In this document: positions 12,361 through 24,987 of the stretch, piece by piece
Layout: every line of letters begins with the position of its first letter
How positions within the stretch are numbered: position 1 is the first letter of the stretch
DNA from: Liolophura sinensis
Taxonomy: Eukaryota > Mollusca > Polyplacophora > Chitonida > Chitonidae
DNA: 64,000 nucleotides
Direction of reading: 5' to 3'
NCBI RefSeq assembly: GCF_032854445.1
Contig: NC_088300.1
Location: 72,764,984 to 72,828,983, forward strand
Notes under the pieces: generated by a model
The model's input: the letters and a program-made list of their open reading frames with translations, nothing else
Told to the model about the DNA's origin: nothing
The model's database searches: none
Position numbers and translations under genes: made by a program

Positions 12361-12744
12361 GGATACAATATTCCTCAAAATTAAGGCGCCAAGTCTTGTC
12401 CCATGTCTACGGCCATAGAATATCTTTTTGCTCGATACTGCAGACGAGTTTTTCCATTATTTTCAGTAGCAGCCCACTATTAAAAACTACTGAGAATGCA
12501 TGTCAGGTGATTTGCCAGGTAATTTAATGGGGAGCGTTATAATTTCTCCAGACTCGGTTTCATTTGCATATAAATGTGACTGCATAAGAGAAATATTCGT
12601 GAGTATAGGCCTACGACAACGGTGTGCAGCAGCTACACGTGTTGATTTTGTCCGTCTGTCTGTTTATTTAGATGTACTGATTCAGTGGTGATGGTGCATC
12701 ATGCCTCACATTTGCTCATTTCCGTGGCTGTCTACATACAAACA

Positions 12745-13000
12745 GGGGGGCCTCCGTGGCTCACCTAGCGCAGCGCAATGACCCATGAGTCTCTCACCAA
12801 TGCGGTCGCTGTGAGATCAAGTCCAGCTTATGCTGGCTCCCTCTCCGGTAGTACGTGGGAAGGTCTTCAGCAACCTGCGGATGGTCGTGGGTTTCTCCCG
12901 TGCTGTGCCCGGTTTCCACCCACCATAATGCTGGCTGCCGTCCCATAAGTGAAATATTCTTGAGTACGGCGTAAAACACCAATCAAATAAATAAATAAAT
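12745..13000 (+). mobile_element. tRNA-derived SINE (family A), copy in duplicated unit 1
   Basis: The copy matches the family-A element at 27521 throughout: a GGGGGGCCTCCGTGGCTCA head, a TGCGGTCGCTGTGAG B-box region, CCACCATAATGCTGGC, and an (AAAT)n tail after CACCAATC. About 14 bases are missing from the A-box region, so it is probably transcriptionally dead. Confidence 0.92.
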
Positions 13001-13408
13001 GAACATACAGGAATCAAATCTTATCCTTGTTCAATCTCCAGTTGTGTTACATGTGTAGTTATAATTGTTATTGATATATAAATACAAGTGACTTAATGAT
13101 ATGCTTTGAGTTTTCTATTAGGTATGGTTTCGTGTCCGAAAGCGCAGTTTCAATTTTTGTGGATAGGTGTGCATATATACAGATGTGACGATGCGTCGCG
13201 CCTTTCCACTGTTTCCACGGTATCCTGATGGCAAACTTCTTTATGTATAAAGATGGCTATAATCGGGCCTATGTTGAGATCACTTGAACTTGATCGAGAC
13301 AGTTCATTTAACGACAACAAAATGCTCCAACAGTCATATGTTAAAATTTCACTAATATTGAGCGTCAAAATACTGGCTTAAACTTCTCTTGGCATCAAGT
13401 CAGTAAAC

Positions 13409-14628
13409 CTGATCTTATTAATGAAGACTGATCTTGTTAATGAGAACTGATCTGGCTATTGATGACTGATCTACTTAATGACTGATGTGGTTGATCAGAA
13501 CTGATCTGGTTGATGATGACTGATCTGGTTGATGATGACTGATCTGGTTGATGACTGACTTGGTTGATGACTGATGACTGACTTGGTTGATGATGACTGA
13601 CTTGGTTGATGATTAGTGATCTGGTTGATGATTAGTGATCTGGTTGATGATGAGTGATCTGGTTGATGATGACTGATCTAGTTGATGACTGACTTGGATG
13701 ATGACTGATGACTGACTTGGTTGATGATGACTGACTTGTCTGATGATGACTGATCTGGATAACGATTGATCTGGTTAATGACTGATCTGGTTCATGGCTA
13801 ATCTGGCTGATGATGACTTATATTGCTATTGACTGATTTGGCTACTGTCTGATCTAGTTATGACTTATCTGGTTAATGCCAGATCTGACTAATGACTGAT
13901 CTGGTTAATAACTGATATGGCTAATGTCAGATATGGCTAATGACTGATGTGACTCATGATTCATCTGGCTAATGTCTGGTATGGCTAATGACTGACCTGG
14001 CTGGTGACTGATCTGGCTAATGACTGATCTGGCTAATGACTGATGTGACTCATGACTGATGTGACTAATGAATGATTTGGCTAATGACTGATGTGGCTAA
14101 TGACTTATCTGGCTTATGGTTGATCTGGCTCATGTCTAACATGGCTCACGACTGATCTGCTAATGACTGATCTGGTTCATGACTGATTTGGCTAATGACT
14201 GATGTGGTTAATGACTGATCTGGCTCATGACTGACCTGGCTAATGACTGATCTGTTTAAAGCGTGATCTGGTTGATGACTAATCTGGCTCATTGTGGATC
14301 TAGCTCACGCCTGATGTCCTAATGACTGATCTGGCCTATGGCTGATTTCACTAATGTCTGATATGGTTCATCACTGATCTGACTCATCACTGATCTGGCT
14401 AATGACTGATTTGGCTACTGATTGATCTGGCTCATGACTGATGTGACTGATGATGACTGTTGTGGTTCATGACTGATCTGGCTAAAGGCTGATCTGGCTA
14501 ATGGATGACCTGGTTAATGACTGACCTGGCTAATGGCTGATCTGTTTAATGACTGACCTGGCTATTGATTGATGTGGCTAATGCTGATCTGGCTAATGAC
14601 TTATGTGGGGATGATGACTGATGTGGTA
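13409..14628 (+). repeat. CTGATCTGG-type minisatellite, copy 1
   Basis: This is about 1.2 kb of imperfect repeats of a 16-base core TGACTGATCTGGCTAA, with 18-19 base variants (GATGATGACTGATCTGGTT) concentrated in the first 400 bases. Units vary in length and sequence, so it is a diverged array rather than a homogeneous satellite. No open frame survives. Confidence 0.95.
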
Positions 14629-15555
14629 CCAGTAACTGACGGTTGGATAAAGGTCCATAGCATATACAAGGAGCTTATCATGCGTTATACAAACAGATGA
14701 TTGTGATAAAAGGTAGAGGTCGCCATAAAGCACAACTTAGTATATACCCATTACGGTAAGCAGATAGATATTCGAAATAAGGGTGACAGAAAACAGAGTG
14801 GAATTGTCACATCACACATATAGATGTGTGGTACAAAAGGTGGAAGAGTCTGGAAAAGATGTCACGTAATATAGACATCTAGTTGGTTTCTGTAGAGCAT
14901 CTGGTATTCGCTGTACATAAACCTGATGGCCGGCCTACATATATGTACCAGAAATGGTTGAGAAAATAACCCATCTAGTAAATAAATGATAACAGACAAC
15001 CTGTACACATGTTAAGACGGGTCAGCAGCCTGCTGCATAAACAGGCGTACAAACAAATACGCTCACGCTGTGTCAGACACAAAAGTATCGTGATATGTGA
15101 ACACTTGTCAAGATGTCCAAATAGTGACACTATTTAAATGTCTTAACTTTGATAATTACAATGTCTAAACCATATCACAGAAATTTCAATATAACAGACC
15201 ACATCTACAGTCCACAAATTCATGTTATGACAGACGAATCCGTCATATTGAGACCATTAAAATGTCTCAACTGGGATAATGACCTGGATTAAACCACATC
15301 GCAGTAATTCTTTGATTTTCGATATAACAGTCCCACATCTTAAGTCCACAGTATCACGTATTCTTCCCCAAAAATCATCTAGCCTACACAGACATCTTGT
15401 ATACAGACTCTTTTGCATACCCACGGAGGTCGTTACTCGCACAGCTTTCATGTCCATCGTAATTTTAGTTCAACCATCCACAGCTTGGCATGATTTTCAT
15501 GAAGCCTTCGTGTGCAGCTGTTGATCATATAGACAATACCAAAATAGTCACTTTT
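14629..15555. other. right end of duplicated unit, no gene seen
   Basis: Open frames on both strands (15257-15524) overlap each other and have no recognisable domain. The sequence recurs at 22609-23536, where the one-base difference between the two units lies. Confidence 0.5.
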
Positions 15556-18500
15556 TGCTGAATGGGAAGTTGGTGAACATAACAAACTTAGTTGTGATGA
15601 CATTTCCGTATTTTGAGAAGAAAAAAGAAAAAACTATGAAAACAGTTAGAACTGAGAGGACATTTGCCCATTTGGTCAGGTCACTCTGGAGGGCAGCGCT
15701 CTATGTAATTGCCCAGAGACTTAAGCTTGTCCAGCTTACTGACGGCTCGTGTCAGGGTTGAACATACCCCTGTGGACCTCAACTACTACAACATTGTATA
15801 TATTATTATAGTCTTGCCTAGATTGTGTCTCTCCTGTACTTCAGGAGTAGTAAATATTATAATTGTTGATACTCATATTTTCTTGAAGAACAGATCTGTT
15901 CAGATTTGGTGTCAGCTATTGGAATTTGGACAGTGCCAGTGATACTAGTACTTGGATGTGAGTATTGGGTGTTATACAGAAGAAATTCCTCACATGTCAC
16001 TCATTACGATATACATGAAAGCCTGTGGGATTAAATGGCTACAGTGTGTTGGTACCAGTAATAATTCTGATGTGTGAGGAGTATGGTCACATGTAGTACG
16101 TGTATCTGATTAAGGCAGATGGAACGACAGAACAAATATTTAAAATTGGACTGAGATTTATATAAAGCCGCATTCACATGATGCAATTTGTCACATTGAC
16201 TCATGGACTTTAACAAATGGAATGAAAATGGTACAAGTATATTTCATATGCGGAGTTTAGAGAATGCAATTTGTCAAAATTTGCAATCAAATGAAGTTGC
16301 GAATGTCTTATTTTCATTGGACTAGTCAAATTAAATGTCTCGCCATGACAGTCACACTGTGGGAAGGCAGTCAAACGTGTGGTAAGTAGAATACAGGCTT
16401 GAGTACATTTGTCATAGTGAGACATAGAGGCCTATCCTTTACATGCTGAACGGATACGAATGTCATTTGTGGACAAATAAATTCTGATAACATGACAGTA
16501 ATTAGACAGATCTGATGGGAGGCATATTTGTAAAATTAGGATGACTGATGTGAGAAATGTGGATTATTTTAAGACATTAGGTTAAGACATAAAGCTTCCT
16601 GTGCTTTAGCTCTGCGTACTCTTGTCAACATTATAACAGAGTACATGTATATTTGTCATTTAGTACACTATCAGACTATATACCATGTATCTGTCAGTAT
16701 ATACACTATTAGAGTACATGTATGTGTATGTAACAAAGTATACATTATTGATGGACAATATTATTATACATGTGACAGTGTATTCAGCTGTCTGTTCAGT
16801 AGGCAGCACCTGAGGACTGTAATTCCTTGTCGAGTGAAAGCATCATGTAGCTCAGTGAAACATAGTTAAAATGGACTGGTGCTTTTTGGCATCAGGAGGT
16901 GGAAATATGCTGCATTTTTATGTAAATGTTTATAGGTTTACATTACAAAACTTCAAAACTTTTGGGATGTTCAGTTCCTAAGGTGTATATGTATATGAGA
17001 ATCTTAAGATTTTTCCCTATTAGTGTGTATTGCATTTTTCTGCCTACTTTTTTATTACACGCAGACATGATTAGACAGTCTCTGGTCTGGAGTTTGTAAC
17101 ATTTGGCATGATTCATTTGTATACTTAGTATCACACTGAACCCCTGATGATTGTATGTATCTTTCATATTGGAAGATATTTTGATGATAATTTTCAAGTC
17201 TATAGGTACAAGCATGTGCACATGAACCTATTTAATATGTTTGTATGTTTAATATGTTCCGAATAGACACTAATGTAATTAAATAAACTGCTGTTTTCGG
17301 ATATCAGAGATAGAATTGTTAGGCTTCATTTAATAAATTTTTACGAGGTTTTCTGAAGAATTGTTAAAAAAGGGCCCCATATAGCCACCTGTTGATACTC
17401 TTTTAGATAAAATTGAAATATATAAGATATTTTTTCAAAAGAAGATTTGTTGGAAGAAGATCTGAGCTGATTTATTTTCTTGGCCCGGCCATCTGTTTTC
17501 ACTTTTGAAAGGTTCTATATTTTAAAATTATTCATTGTTGTCATTTTTCTTCCTCAAATCAAATATCACAGGACTATTAGAAATCTTCTAGGTGCTGATA
17601 AAGGTAATTATTTCACAGCTAGAAGTACTGCCATGGTTTAGTTTGATAATGTGAAGAGTATTTAAGAAATAGTCTGTTTTATCTACTTGCAGAGTAAAAT
17701 TACATGTAAGTAGTCATATGAATACACATGTACTGATTGCAGATGTGGCAATGTTGTGTTGTCTCCCTTGTGAGACTACATTTTTAATGCAGTGCAGACG
17801 TCATCAAATGTAGAGCCACCTAACCAGGGTGGTTTGCCCTTTTCCTGGGCGTTTCAAAGTTGGTAGAACCATGAAAAAAAAACAAGTTAAGAGTTTGTTA
17901 TTTGGTTGACTCCTTTTGGCGTATGACATACTTTGTTTTTTGGGGGGTTTTTTGTTAAATATTTATCATCCAGATTACATAAAGACATGTATTATGGATA
18001 TGGATTTGGATGGAAGAAGTAAGGTTGGAAACTGAGAACCTTAGGTAAGTCGAATGTACTACCAAATTGCTTAGAATTTCAAGGTATAGTTAATGCATTA
18101 TGCAAGTCAGACATCGATGGTCTGATAGTTTGTTTTGTATGTTTTATAATTAAAATCCGGATTCAGATAGTCTACATACGTGTGTTATGTATTATAATAA
18201 GCGTATTATTTAGGTGGGTAGATTTGGTATTCTGCAATAGACTGATATTACGGTGTTTTGGTTTAAGTATCAACCATGTCAAATCCACCTTGGCCGTCTG
18301 TAACGCACAAGTCCATATTCTAACCTAGAAAGTTCGCCACTTATAGGTAGGATGTCGTCTGTTCGCCGTTGTAGTGATGTATTTGGCTCCTAATATTGAA
18401 GCCCAAAATGTTTTGTGAGGAGCGGTGAGTTACCAGTTGTCTGTAACTGTCTGTTGCTTCAGGCTTATGACATGCACGGCCGCTTCATGTAAATTATTGT

Positions 18501-19285
18501 ACAAACTTTCCGGTAGTTTACCATGTATCAAATGTTGTGTGACATGAAGACTTATACTTCCCGCCAACTGGTGTTAGCGCTCTGTTATTACTGGGCAATA
18601 ACACCAATATACATAAATGAACCGATTGAAACTGCCTATTGTTTTTGTCTTCATTATCACCGTATATATTTATTTAAATGAGATGCGTATATTGAGATAT
18701 ATATGTAAACTGAACATGACACGCTGTACTGTTGTATTCTTGTCAGTTTTGTTTACTTAGTTGTGCACGTAGTGCTACCTCATTTTTCCTGGGTGATTCG
18801 CGATGAAGAGAGAGAACAGAATAGTGGCGATCTGGTGTCAAGTTTTTCGGTGTTGCACAGCAGTATGACGTACGCTCATATGGCTAAATGTGTATATACT
18901 AACATGGCGAACGAGTTTACAACCGTGAAATAAAGCTCTGTATGTACCAATTTATTCGGCGTAGTCTTTGTCTTACATCGTCTCTTACCAAGTATTACTG
19001 TATGTCAAGAAATTACCACTACATCAGCATGCAATCGAAAATAACGGTGACATGGTTGTCGAATATCAATACTTACCATACGAAAGATTTTTAAAATGGT
19101 ACTTGTTTCCGCCTCTCTTGGCGACCAACACTGAGTGGCTGGAAGATGAAAACAGGACTGGTTGGTACAGTGGTAGTGTAATGTGACTGGGCGGGATGTG
19201 TGGTGATGATACTTCAATGGCGGCAGCACTTAGACGGAATGGGTTCTCCCGGCTACAAGAAGACACAGTATATATACACTCATCT

Positions 19286-19342
19286 AATCACTCCTCGTCG
19301 TCAACTGACTGAAAATTGTTAAGTACGACGTAACCTTAAACG
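19286..19342 (+). repeat. SINE (family B) 3' tail fragment, copy 2
   Basis: This is the copy of 11306-11362 in the second duplicated unit, identical as far as I can see. Confidence 0.6.
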
Positions 19343-19380
19343 AATTCCTTCCTGTTCTAGCAGCAACTTCTTGAATAATC

Positions 19381-19431
19381 ACTGAACTAACGTATGTACA
19401 ATTGCAATTGTGGTACATACGTTCGTTCAGT
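19381..19431. repeat. 51-bp hairpin, copy 2
   Basis: This is an identical copy of the hairpin at 11401-11451, carried by the second duplicated unit. Confidence 0.85.
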
Positions 19432-20220
19432 AACCATCGGATCATTTGCAGCCCTTACCTATTCTAACATAATACACACTTCATGGATAACTCTAAAATC
19501 GTAATTCATGAATACATGATACCTTTGGCGGCAAGATGTTCGAGCGCTTTGTATGTAATCCATGACCCTCGCTGCCTGAGTATGTGTGGTACACGTAGAC
19601 TTGGGTGTCGGTACGACCTTGAAATTTTCCGTGTGGTTGCATTGTGGTATTATATTCATGACATATAATTTCTGCAAGGCTTATGGATCGGGTTATGTGG
19701 GTAGTTTGGTTGTATAACTGATGTTTGACGTAATATAAGTGCCGTGAGAGCCCTGTTTATGTATGGAATGAACTCAGCCTTGCTGGAATTTCGTTTATAC
19801 TAACTGACCGATATACAATCCGAGTAGGTGATATATACTGGGGTTTGATTTGAATTGCATACTTCATTTCTCGGTCCTGGGTTTCCTAAATTCTTTGGTC
19901 TTTTTTACTGGAGAATTGGGAGTGGTTCGTCTCTGCCACTGCGCAGTTGTTGCGTAAAGGTTTTCTCCAGATCGATGTTTGACGTTTTTACGCCCTTGCC
20001 CATATTTGATGAATATTGAAAGGGATAGCGATGTGGCAAGTTTCACGCTTGTAAACGTAGCATGCGAGTTTCTTGGGATCAGTATATTTACCTTGTCCAG
20101 TCCGGTTATGCTTTGAAACAGTTGTTTGTCTGTGAATCACTTACCTCTAGTTTTGAGGAAAAGGGCAACCGATTTGCTGTTCGGAAATAGTATATTGTTT
20201 GTTTTAAGCTCGAAATGGAG

Positions 20221-20340
20221 TGAAGCATGAAGCATCATGCAGAAGACACCATACGTGATACCCAGTTAGCCACATTATACTGACACTTGGTCAACCAGTC
20301 CTGTTTCGAGGCTGACGCTCTGCCACCGAACTTTATATCC
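20221..20340 (+). repeat. dispersed repeat fragment, copy 2
   Basis: This is the second duplicated unit's copy of 12241-12360. Confidence 0.55.
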
Positions 20341-20724
20341 GGATACAATATTCCTCAAAATTAAGGCGCCAAGTCTTGTCCCATGTCTACGGCCATAGAA
20401 TATCTTTTTGCTCGATACTGCAGACGAGTTTTTCCATTATTTTCAGTAGCAGCCCACTATTAAAAACTACTGAGAATGCATGTCAGGTGATTTGCCAGGT
20501 AATTTAATGGGGAGCGTTATAATTTCTCCAGACTCGGTTTCATTTGCATATAAATGTGACTGCATAAGAGAAATATTCGTGAGTATAGGCCTACGACAAC
20601 GGTGTGCAGCAGCTACACGTGTTGATTTTGTCCGTCTGTCTGTTTATTTAGATGTACTGATTCAGTGGTGATGGTGCATCATGCCTCACATTTGCTCATT
20701 TCCGTGGCTGTCTACATACAAACA

Positions 20725-20980
20725 GGGGGGCCTCCGTGGCTCACCTAGCGCAGCGCAATGACCCATGAGTCTCTCACCAATGCGGTCGCTGTGAGATCAA
20801 GTCCAGCTTATGCTGGCTCCCTCTCCGGTAGTACGTGGGAAGGTCTTCAGCAACCTGCGGATGGTCGTGGGTTTCTCCCGTGCTGTGCCCGGTTTCCACC
20901 CACCATAATGCTGGCTGCCGTCCCATAAGTGAAATATTCTTGAGTACGGCGTAAAACACCAATCAAATAAATAAATAAAT
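20725..20980 (+). mobile_element. tRNA-derived SINE (family A), copy in duplicated unit 2
   Basis: This is an identical copy of the element at 12745-13000, with the same A-box deletion and tail. It moved by duplication of the block and is not an independent insertion. Confidence 0.92.
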
Positions 20981-21388
20981 GAACATACAGGAATCAAATC
21001 TTATCCTTGTTCAATCTCCAGTTGTGTTACATGTGTAGTTATAATTGTTATTGATATATAAATACAAGTGACTTAATGATATGCTTTGAGTTTTCTATTA
21101 GGTATGGTTTCGTGTCCGAAAGCGCAGTTTCAATTTTTGTGGATAGGTGTGCATATATACAGATGTGACGATGCGTCGCGCCTTTCCACTGTTTCCACGG
21201 TATCCTGATGGCAAACTTCTTTATGTATAAAGATGGCTATAATCGGGCCTATGTTGAGATCACTTGAACTTGATCGAGACAGTTCATTTAACGACAACAA
21301 AATGCTCCAACAGTCATATGTTAAAATTTCACTAATATTGAGCGTCAAAATACTGGCTTAAACTTCTCTTGGCATCAAGTCAGTAAAC

Positions 21389-22608
21389 CTGATCTTATTA
21401 ATGAAGACTGATCTTGTTAATGAGAACTGATCTGGCTATTGATGACTGATCTACTTAATGACTGATGTGGTTGATCAGAACTGATCTGGTTGATGATGAC
21501 TGATCTGGTTGATGATGACTGATCTGGTTGATGACTGACTTGGTTGATGACTGATGACTGACTTGGTTGATGATGACTGACTTGGTTGATGATTAGTGAT
21601 CTGGTTGATGATTAGTGATCTGGTTGATGATGAGTGATCTGGTTGATGATGACTGATCTAGTTGATGACTGACTTGGATGATGACTGATGACTGACTTGG
21701 TTGATGATGACTGACTTGTCTGATGATGACTGATCTGGATAACGATTGATCTGGTTAATGACTGATCTGGTTCATGGCTAATCTGGCTGATGATGACTTA
21801 TATTGCTATTGACTGATTTGGCTACTGTCTGATCTAGTTATGACTTATCTGGTTAATGCCAGATCTGACTAATGACTGATCTGGTTAATAACTGATATGG
21901 CTAATGTCAGATATGGCTAATGACTGATGTGACTCATGATTCATCTGGCTAATGTCTGGTATGGCTAATGACTGACCTGGCTGGTGACTGATCTGGCTAA
22001 TGACTGATCTGGCTAATGACTGATGTGACTCATGACTGATGTGACTAATGAATGATTTGGCTAATGACTGATGTGGCTAATGACTTATCTGGCTTATGGT
22101 TGATCTGGCTCATGTCTAACATGGCTCACGACTGATCTGCTAATGACTGATCTGGTTCATGACTGATTTGGCTAATGACTGATGTGGTTAATGACTGATC
22201 TGGCTCATGACTGACCTGGCTAATGACTGATCTGTTTAAAGCGTGATCTGGTTGATGACTAATCTGGCTCATTGTGGATCTAGCTCACGCCTGATGTCCT
22301 AATGACTGATCTGGCCTATGGCTGATTTCACTAATGTCTGATATGGTTCATCACTGATCTGACTCATCACTGATCTGGCTAATGACTGATTTGGCTACTG
22401 ATTGATCTGGCTCATGACTGATGTGACTGATGATGACTGTTGTGGTTCATGACTGATCTGGCTAAAGGCTGATCTGGCTAATGGATGACCTGGTTAATGA
22501 CTGACCTGGCTAATGGCTGATCTGTTTAATGACTGACCTGGCTATTGATTGATGTGGCTAATGCTGATCTGGCTAATGACTTATGTGGGGATGATGACTG
22601 ATGTGGTA
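21389..22608 (+). repeat. CTGATCTGG-type minisatellite, copy 2
   Basis: This is the second copy of the array at 13409-14628. Unit order and variants appear identical by eye. Confidence 0.95.
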
Positions 22609-23771
22609 CCAGTAACTGACGGTTGGATAAAGGTCCATAGCATATACAAGGAGCTTATCATGCGTTATACAAACAGATGATTGTGATAAAAGGTAGAGGT
22701 CGCCATAAAGCACAACTTAGTATATACCCATTACGGTAAGCAGATAGATATTCGAAATAAGGGTGACAGAAAACAGAGTGGAATTGTCACATCACACATA
22801 TAGATGTGTGGTACAAAAGGTGGAAGAGTCTGGAAAAGATGTCACGTAATATAGACATCTAGTTGGTTTCTGTAGAGCATCTGGTATTCGCTGTACATAA
22901 ACCTGATGGCCGGCCTACATATATGTACCAGAAATGGTTGAGAAAATAACCCATCTAGTAAATAAATGATAAACAGACAACCTGTACACATGTTAAGACG
23001 GGTCAGCAGCCTGCTGCATAAACAGGCGTACAAACAAATACGCTCACGCTGTGTCAGACACAAAAGTATCGTGATATGTGAACACTTGTCAAGATGTCCA
23101 AATAGTGACACTATTTAAATGTCTTAACTTTGATAATTACAATGTCTAAACCATATCACAGAAATTTCAATATAACAGACCACATCTACAGTCCACAAAT
23201 TCATGTTATGACAGACGAATCCGTCATATTGAGACCATTAAAATGTCTCAACTGGGATAATGACCTGGATTAAACCACATCGCAGTAATTCTTTGATTTT
23301 CGATATAACAGTCCCACATCTTAAGTCCACAGTATCACGTATTCTTCCCCAAAAATCATCTAGCCTACACAGACATCTTGTATACAGACTCTTTTGCATA
23401 CCCACGGAGGTCGTTACTCGCACAGCTTTCATGTCCATCGTAATTTTAGTTCAACCATCCACAGCTTGGCATGATTTTCATGAAGCCTTCGTGTGCAGCT
23501 GTTGATCATATAGACAATACCAAAATAGTCACTTTTAATTATTTGACACAAAATCTTACGCAATGGCGTGTTCTTGTGCTATGGCGAAGCATTTGATTTA
23601 TATGTGTCATTGTATGTGGCAACCTACTACACTTGCATACAAATAGCTGTCTGTCACGCGATGATAGAACCAATAACATTACAAGAGGTGTTCCAAGATC
23701 ACGTTCTACATCACCATAAAGATAGGGACCCGTCCAGGCGAGAATATTTTATGCCATGGGGTTAGGCTCCA

Positions 23772-24035
23772 AACATGTCTGCACTTTTGACCGTAACAGA
23801 AAAATACCGTCAAAAACATGTCTGCAGGACGCCGTAACAGGAAAATACCGTCACAAGCATATCAACACTACACTGTAATAGAAAAAAATACCTCCAAGAA
23901 CATATCAGCACTATACGTCGTAATAGGAAAATACCGTCACAAACATGTCTGCGCTACGCCGTAATAGGAAAATACCGTCAGAAACATGTGTGCACTATAG
24001 ACCCTACACTGCAACAGGAAAATACCTTTTCAAAC
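23772..24035 (+). repeat. tandem repeat of about 43-45 bp, six degenerate units
   Basis: The recurrent core is AGGAAAATACCGTCA followed by AACATGTCTGC and a CGCCGTAA-like segment. Six recognisable units lie between 23772 and 24035 and differ by several substitutions each. Confidence 0.8.
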
Positions 24036-24215
24036 ACAAGGACAAAGTGAAGTTAAATATCAGTGGTTTACTGTGTTGTTTGATATCAATAAATCCATGT
24101 ATACAACGAGTTTAATATTATGTCAACTTAATGAGGCTCATCATCTTCTTAATCTGTAATTTGTTACTTTCCTGTAATATCGGAACAGTATATGGCTGTA
24201 GCATGCGCTTTGTTT

Positions 24216-24451
24216 CGATTCTAACGATAATACGTTCACAAAATTGACGACGCCTGTTTCTTGACGGGCAGTTGTTGCGGTTAATACTCCCGTCATATTG
24301 GGACGGTGCCTGCTTGTAGCAGTGAAGTTCCTTCGATTCTAACGATAATACGTTCACAAAATTGACGACGCCTGTTTCTTGACGGGCAGTTGTTGCGGTT
24401 AATACTCCCGTCATATTGGGACGGTGCCTGCTTGTAGCAGTGAAGTTCCTT
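24216..24451 (+). repeat. 118-bp tandem duplication with degenerate flanking units
   Basis: CGATTCTAACGATAATACG recurs at 24216 and 24334, and the variant CGATTATAACGACAATTC at 24452, at exact 118-base spacing. The first two units are almost identical. Related, more diverged units continue to about 24660 (GGGACGGTG, TGTAGCAG and TTGCCGTCATA motifs), so this is the homogenised part of an older array. Confidence 0.88.
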
Positions 24452-24812
24452 CGATTATAACGACAATTCTTGTCATATTGGGACGGTGTTTAGTTGTAGG
24501 ACGGACTGTTCTACGTTATAACGATATTTGCCGCCAGATAGTGGGACATTATCTGCTTGTATTACTCTCTTTGGTTACAACGATATATGCGGTTATGTCT
24601 GTAAGGTCTCTGCTTGTTGCAGGGCATTTGCTGCGGTTGTAACAACATTGCCGTCATACATTAGATTTACATGAACAGTTAGAAAAAGCTAGCTCTTGTT
24701 TGCCCACCGTCACACACTATATGTCTTTGGTCAGAATTGCTTCAGGCAGGAAAGATTCGCCAGTATCTGTTGACATGTGCAGATAAGGAAGAAATGGGAT
24801 CATAAGAATGTC

Positions 24813-24916
24813 TTTATTTATTTATTCAATTATTTGATTGGTGTTATGCGCCATACTCAAGAATATTTCACTTGCACGACAGCCGTCTGCATTATGGTGG
24901 GAGGGAACCTGGCAGA
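24813..24916 (-). mobile_element. SINE (family A) 3' fragment
   Basis: The stretch reads as the reverse complement of the family-A 3' half: a TTTATTTATTTATT tail, TTTGATTGGTGTTATGCGCC, AAGAATATTTCACTTG, and GCATTATGGTGGGAGG. The head is missing, as expected for 5'-truncated retroposition. An AT microsatellite follows at 24935-24957. Confidence 0.88.
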
Positions 24917-24987
24917 TGTAATGAACATGAATGCTTATATATATATATATATATATACGCCTTTAGGTTCATCAGTGAAATAAACTA

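Larger units (their letters stand above)
7576..15555 (+). repeat. 7,980-bp tandem duplication, copy 1
   Basis: Every line I compared between 7576-15555 and 15556-23536 is identical, at an offset of 7,980 up to about 14970 and 7,981 after it. The offset change is one extra A in copy 2 (an AA versus AAA run near 14971/22952). The unit holds no convincing gene: its open frames are under 93 codons and lack domains. It carries a SINE-B tail fragment, a 19-bp-arm hairpin, a dispersed-repeat fragment, a SINE-A copy and a 1.2 kb minisatellite. Such identity, minisatellite included, means either a very recent event or an assembly artefact. Confidence 0.95.
15556..23536 (+). repeat. 7,981-bp tandem duplication, copy 2
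   Basis: This is the head-to-tail second copy of the block starting at 7576. The inner junction lies between a CACTTTT run (ending 15555) and TGCTGAATGG (starting 15556). The right border is at 23536/23537, where the sequence continues into AATTATTTGAC. No target-site duplication and no shared base is seen at the junction. Confidence 0.95.

Noticed and set aside
13409-14628. CRISPR-like or regulatory repeat array
   Set aside because: There are no constant repeats with unique spacers. It is a diverged eukaryotic minisatellite of 16-19 base units.
7575-23505. Paired open frames of 60-92 codons in both duplicated units
   Set aside because: They look conserved only because the DNA is duplicated. 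None has a domain, and several overlap on opposite strands.
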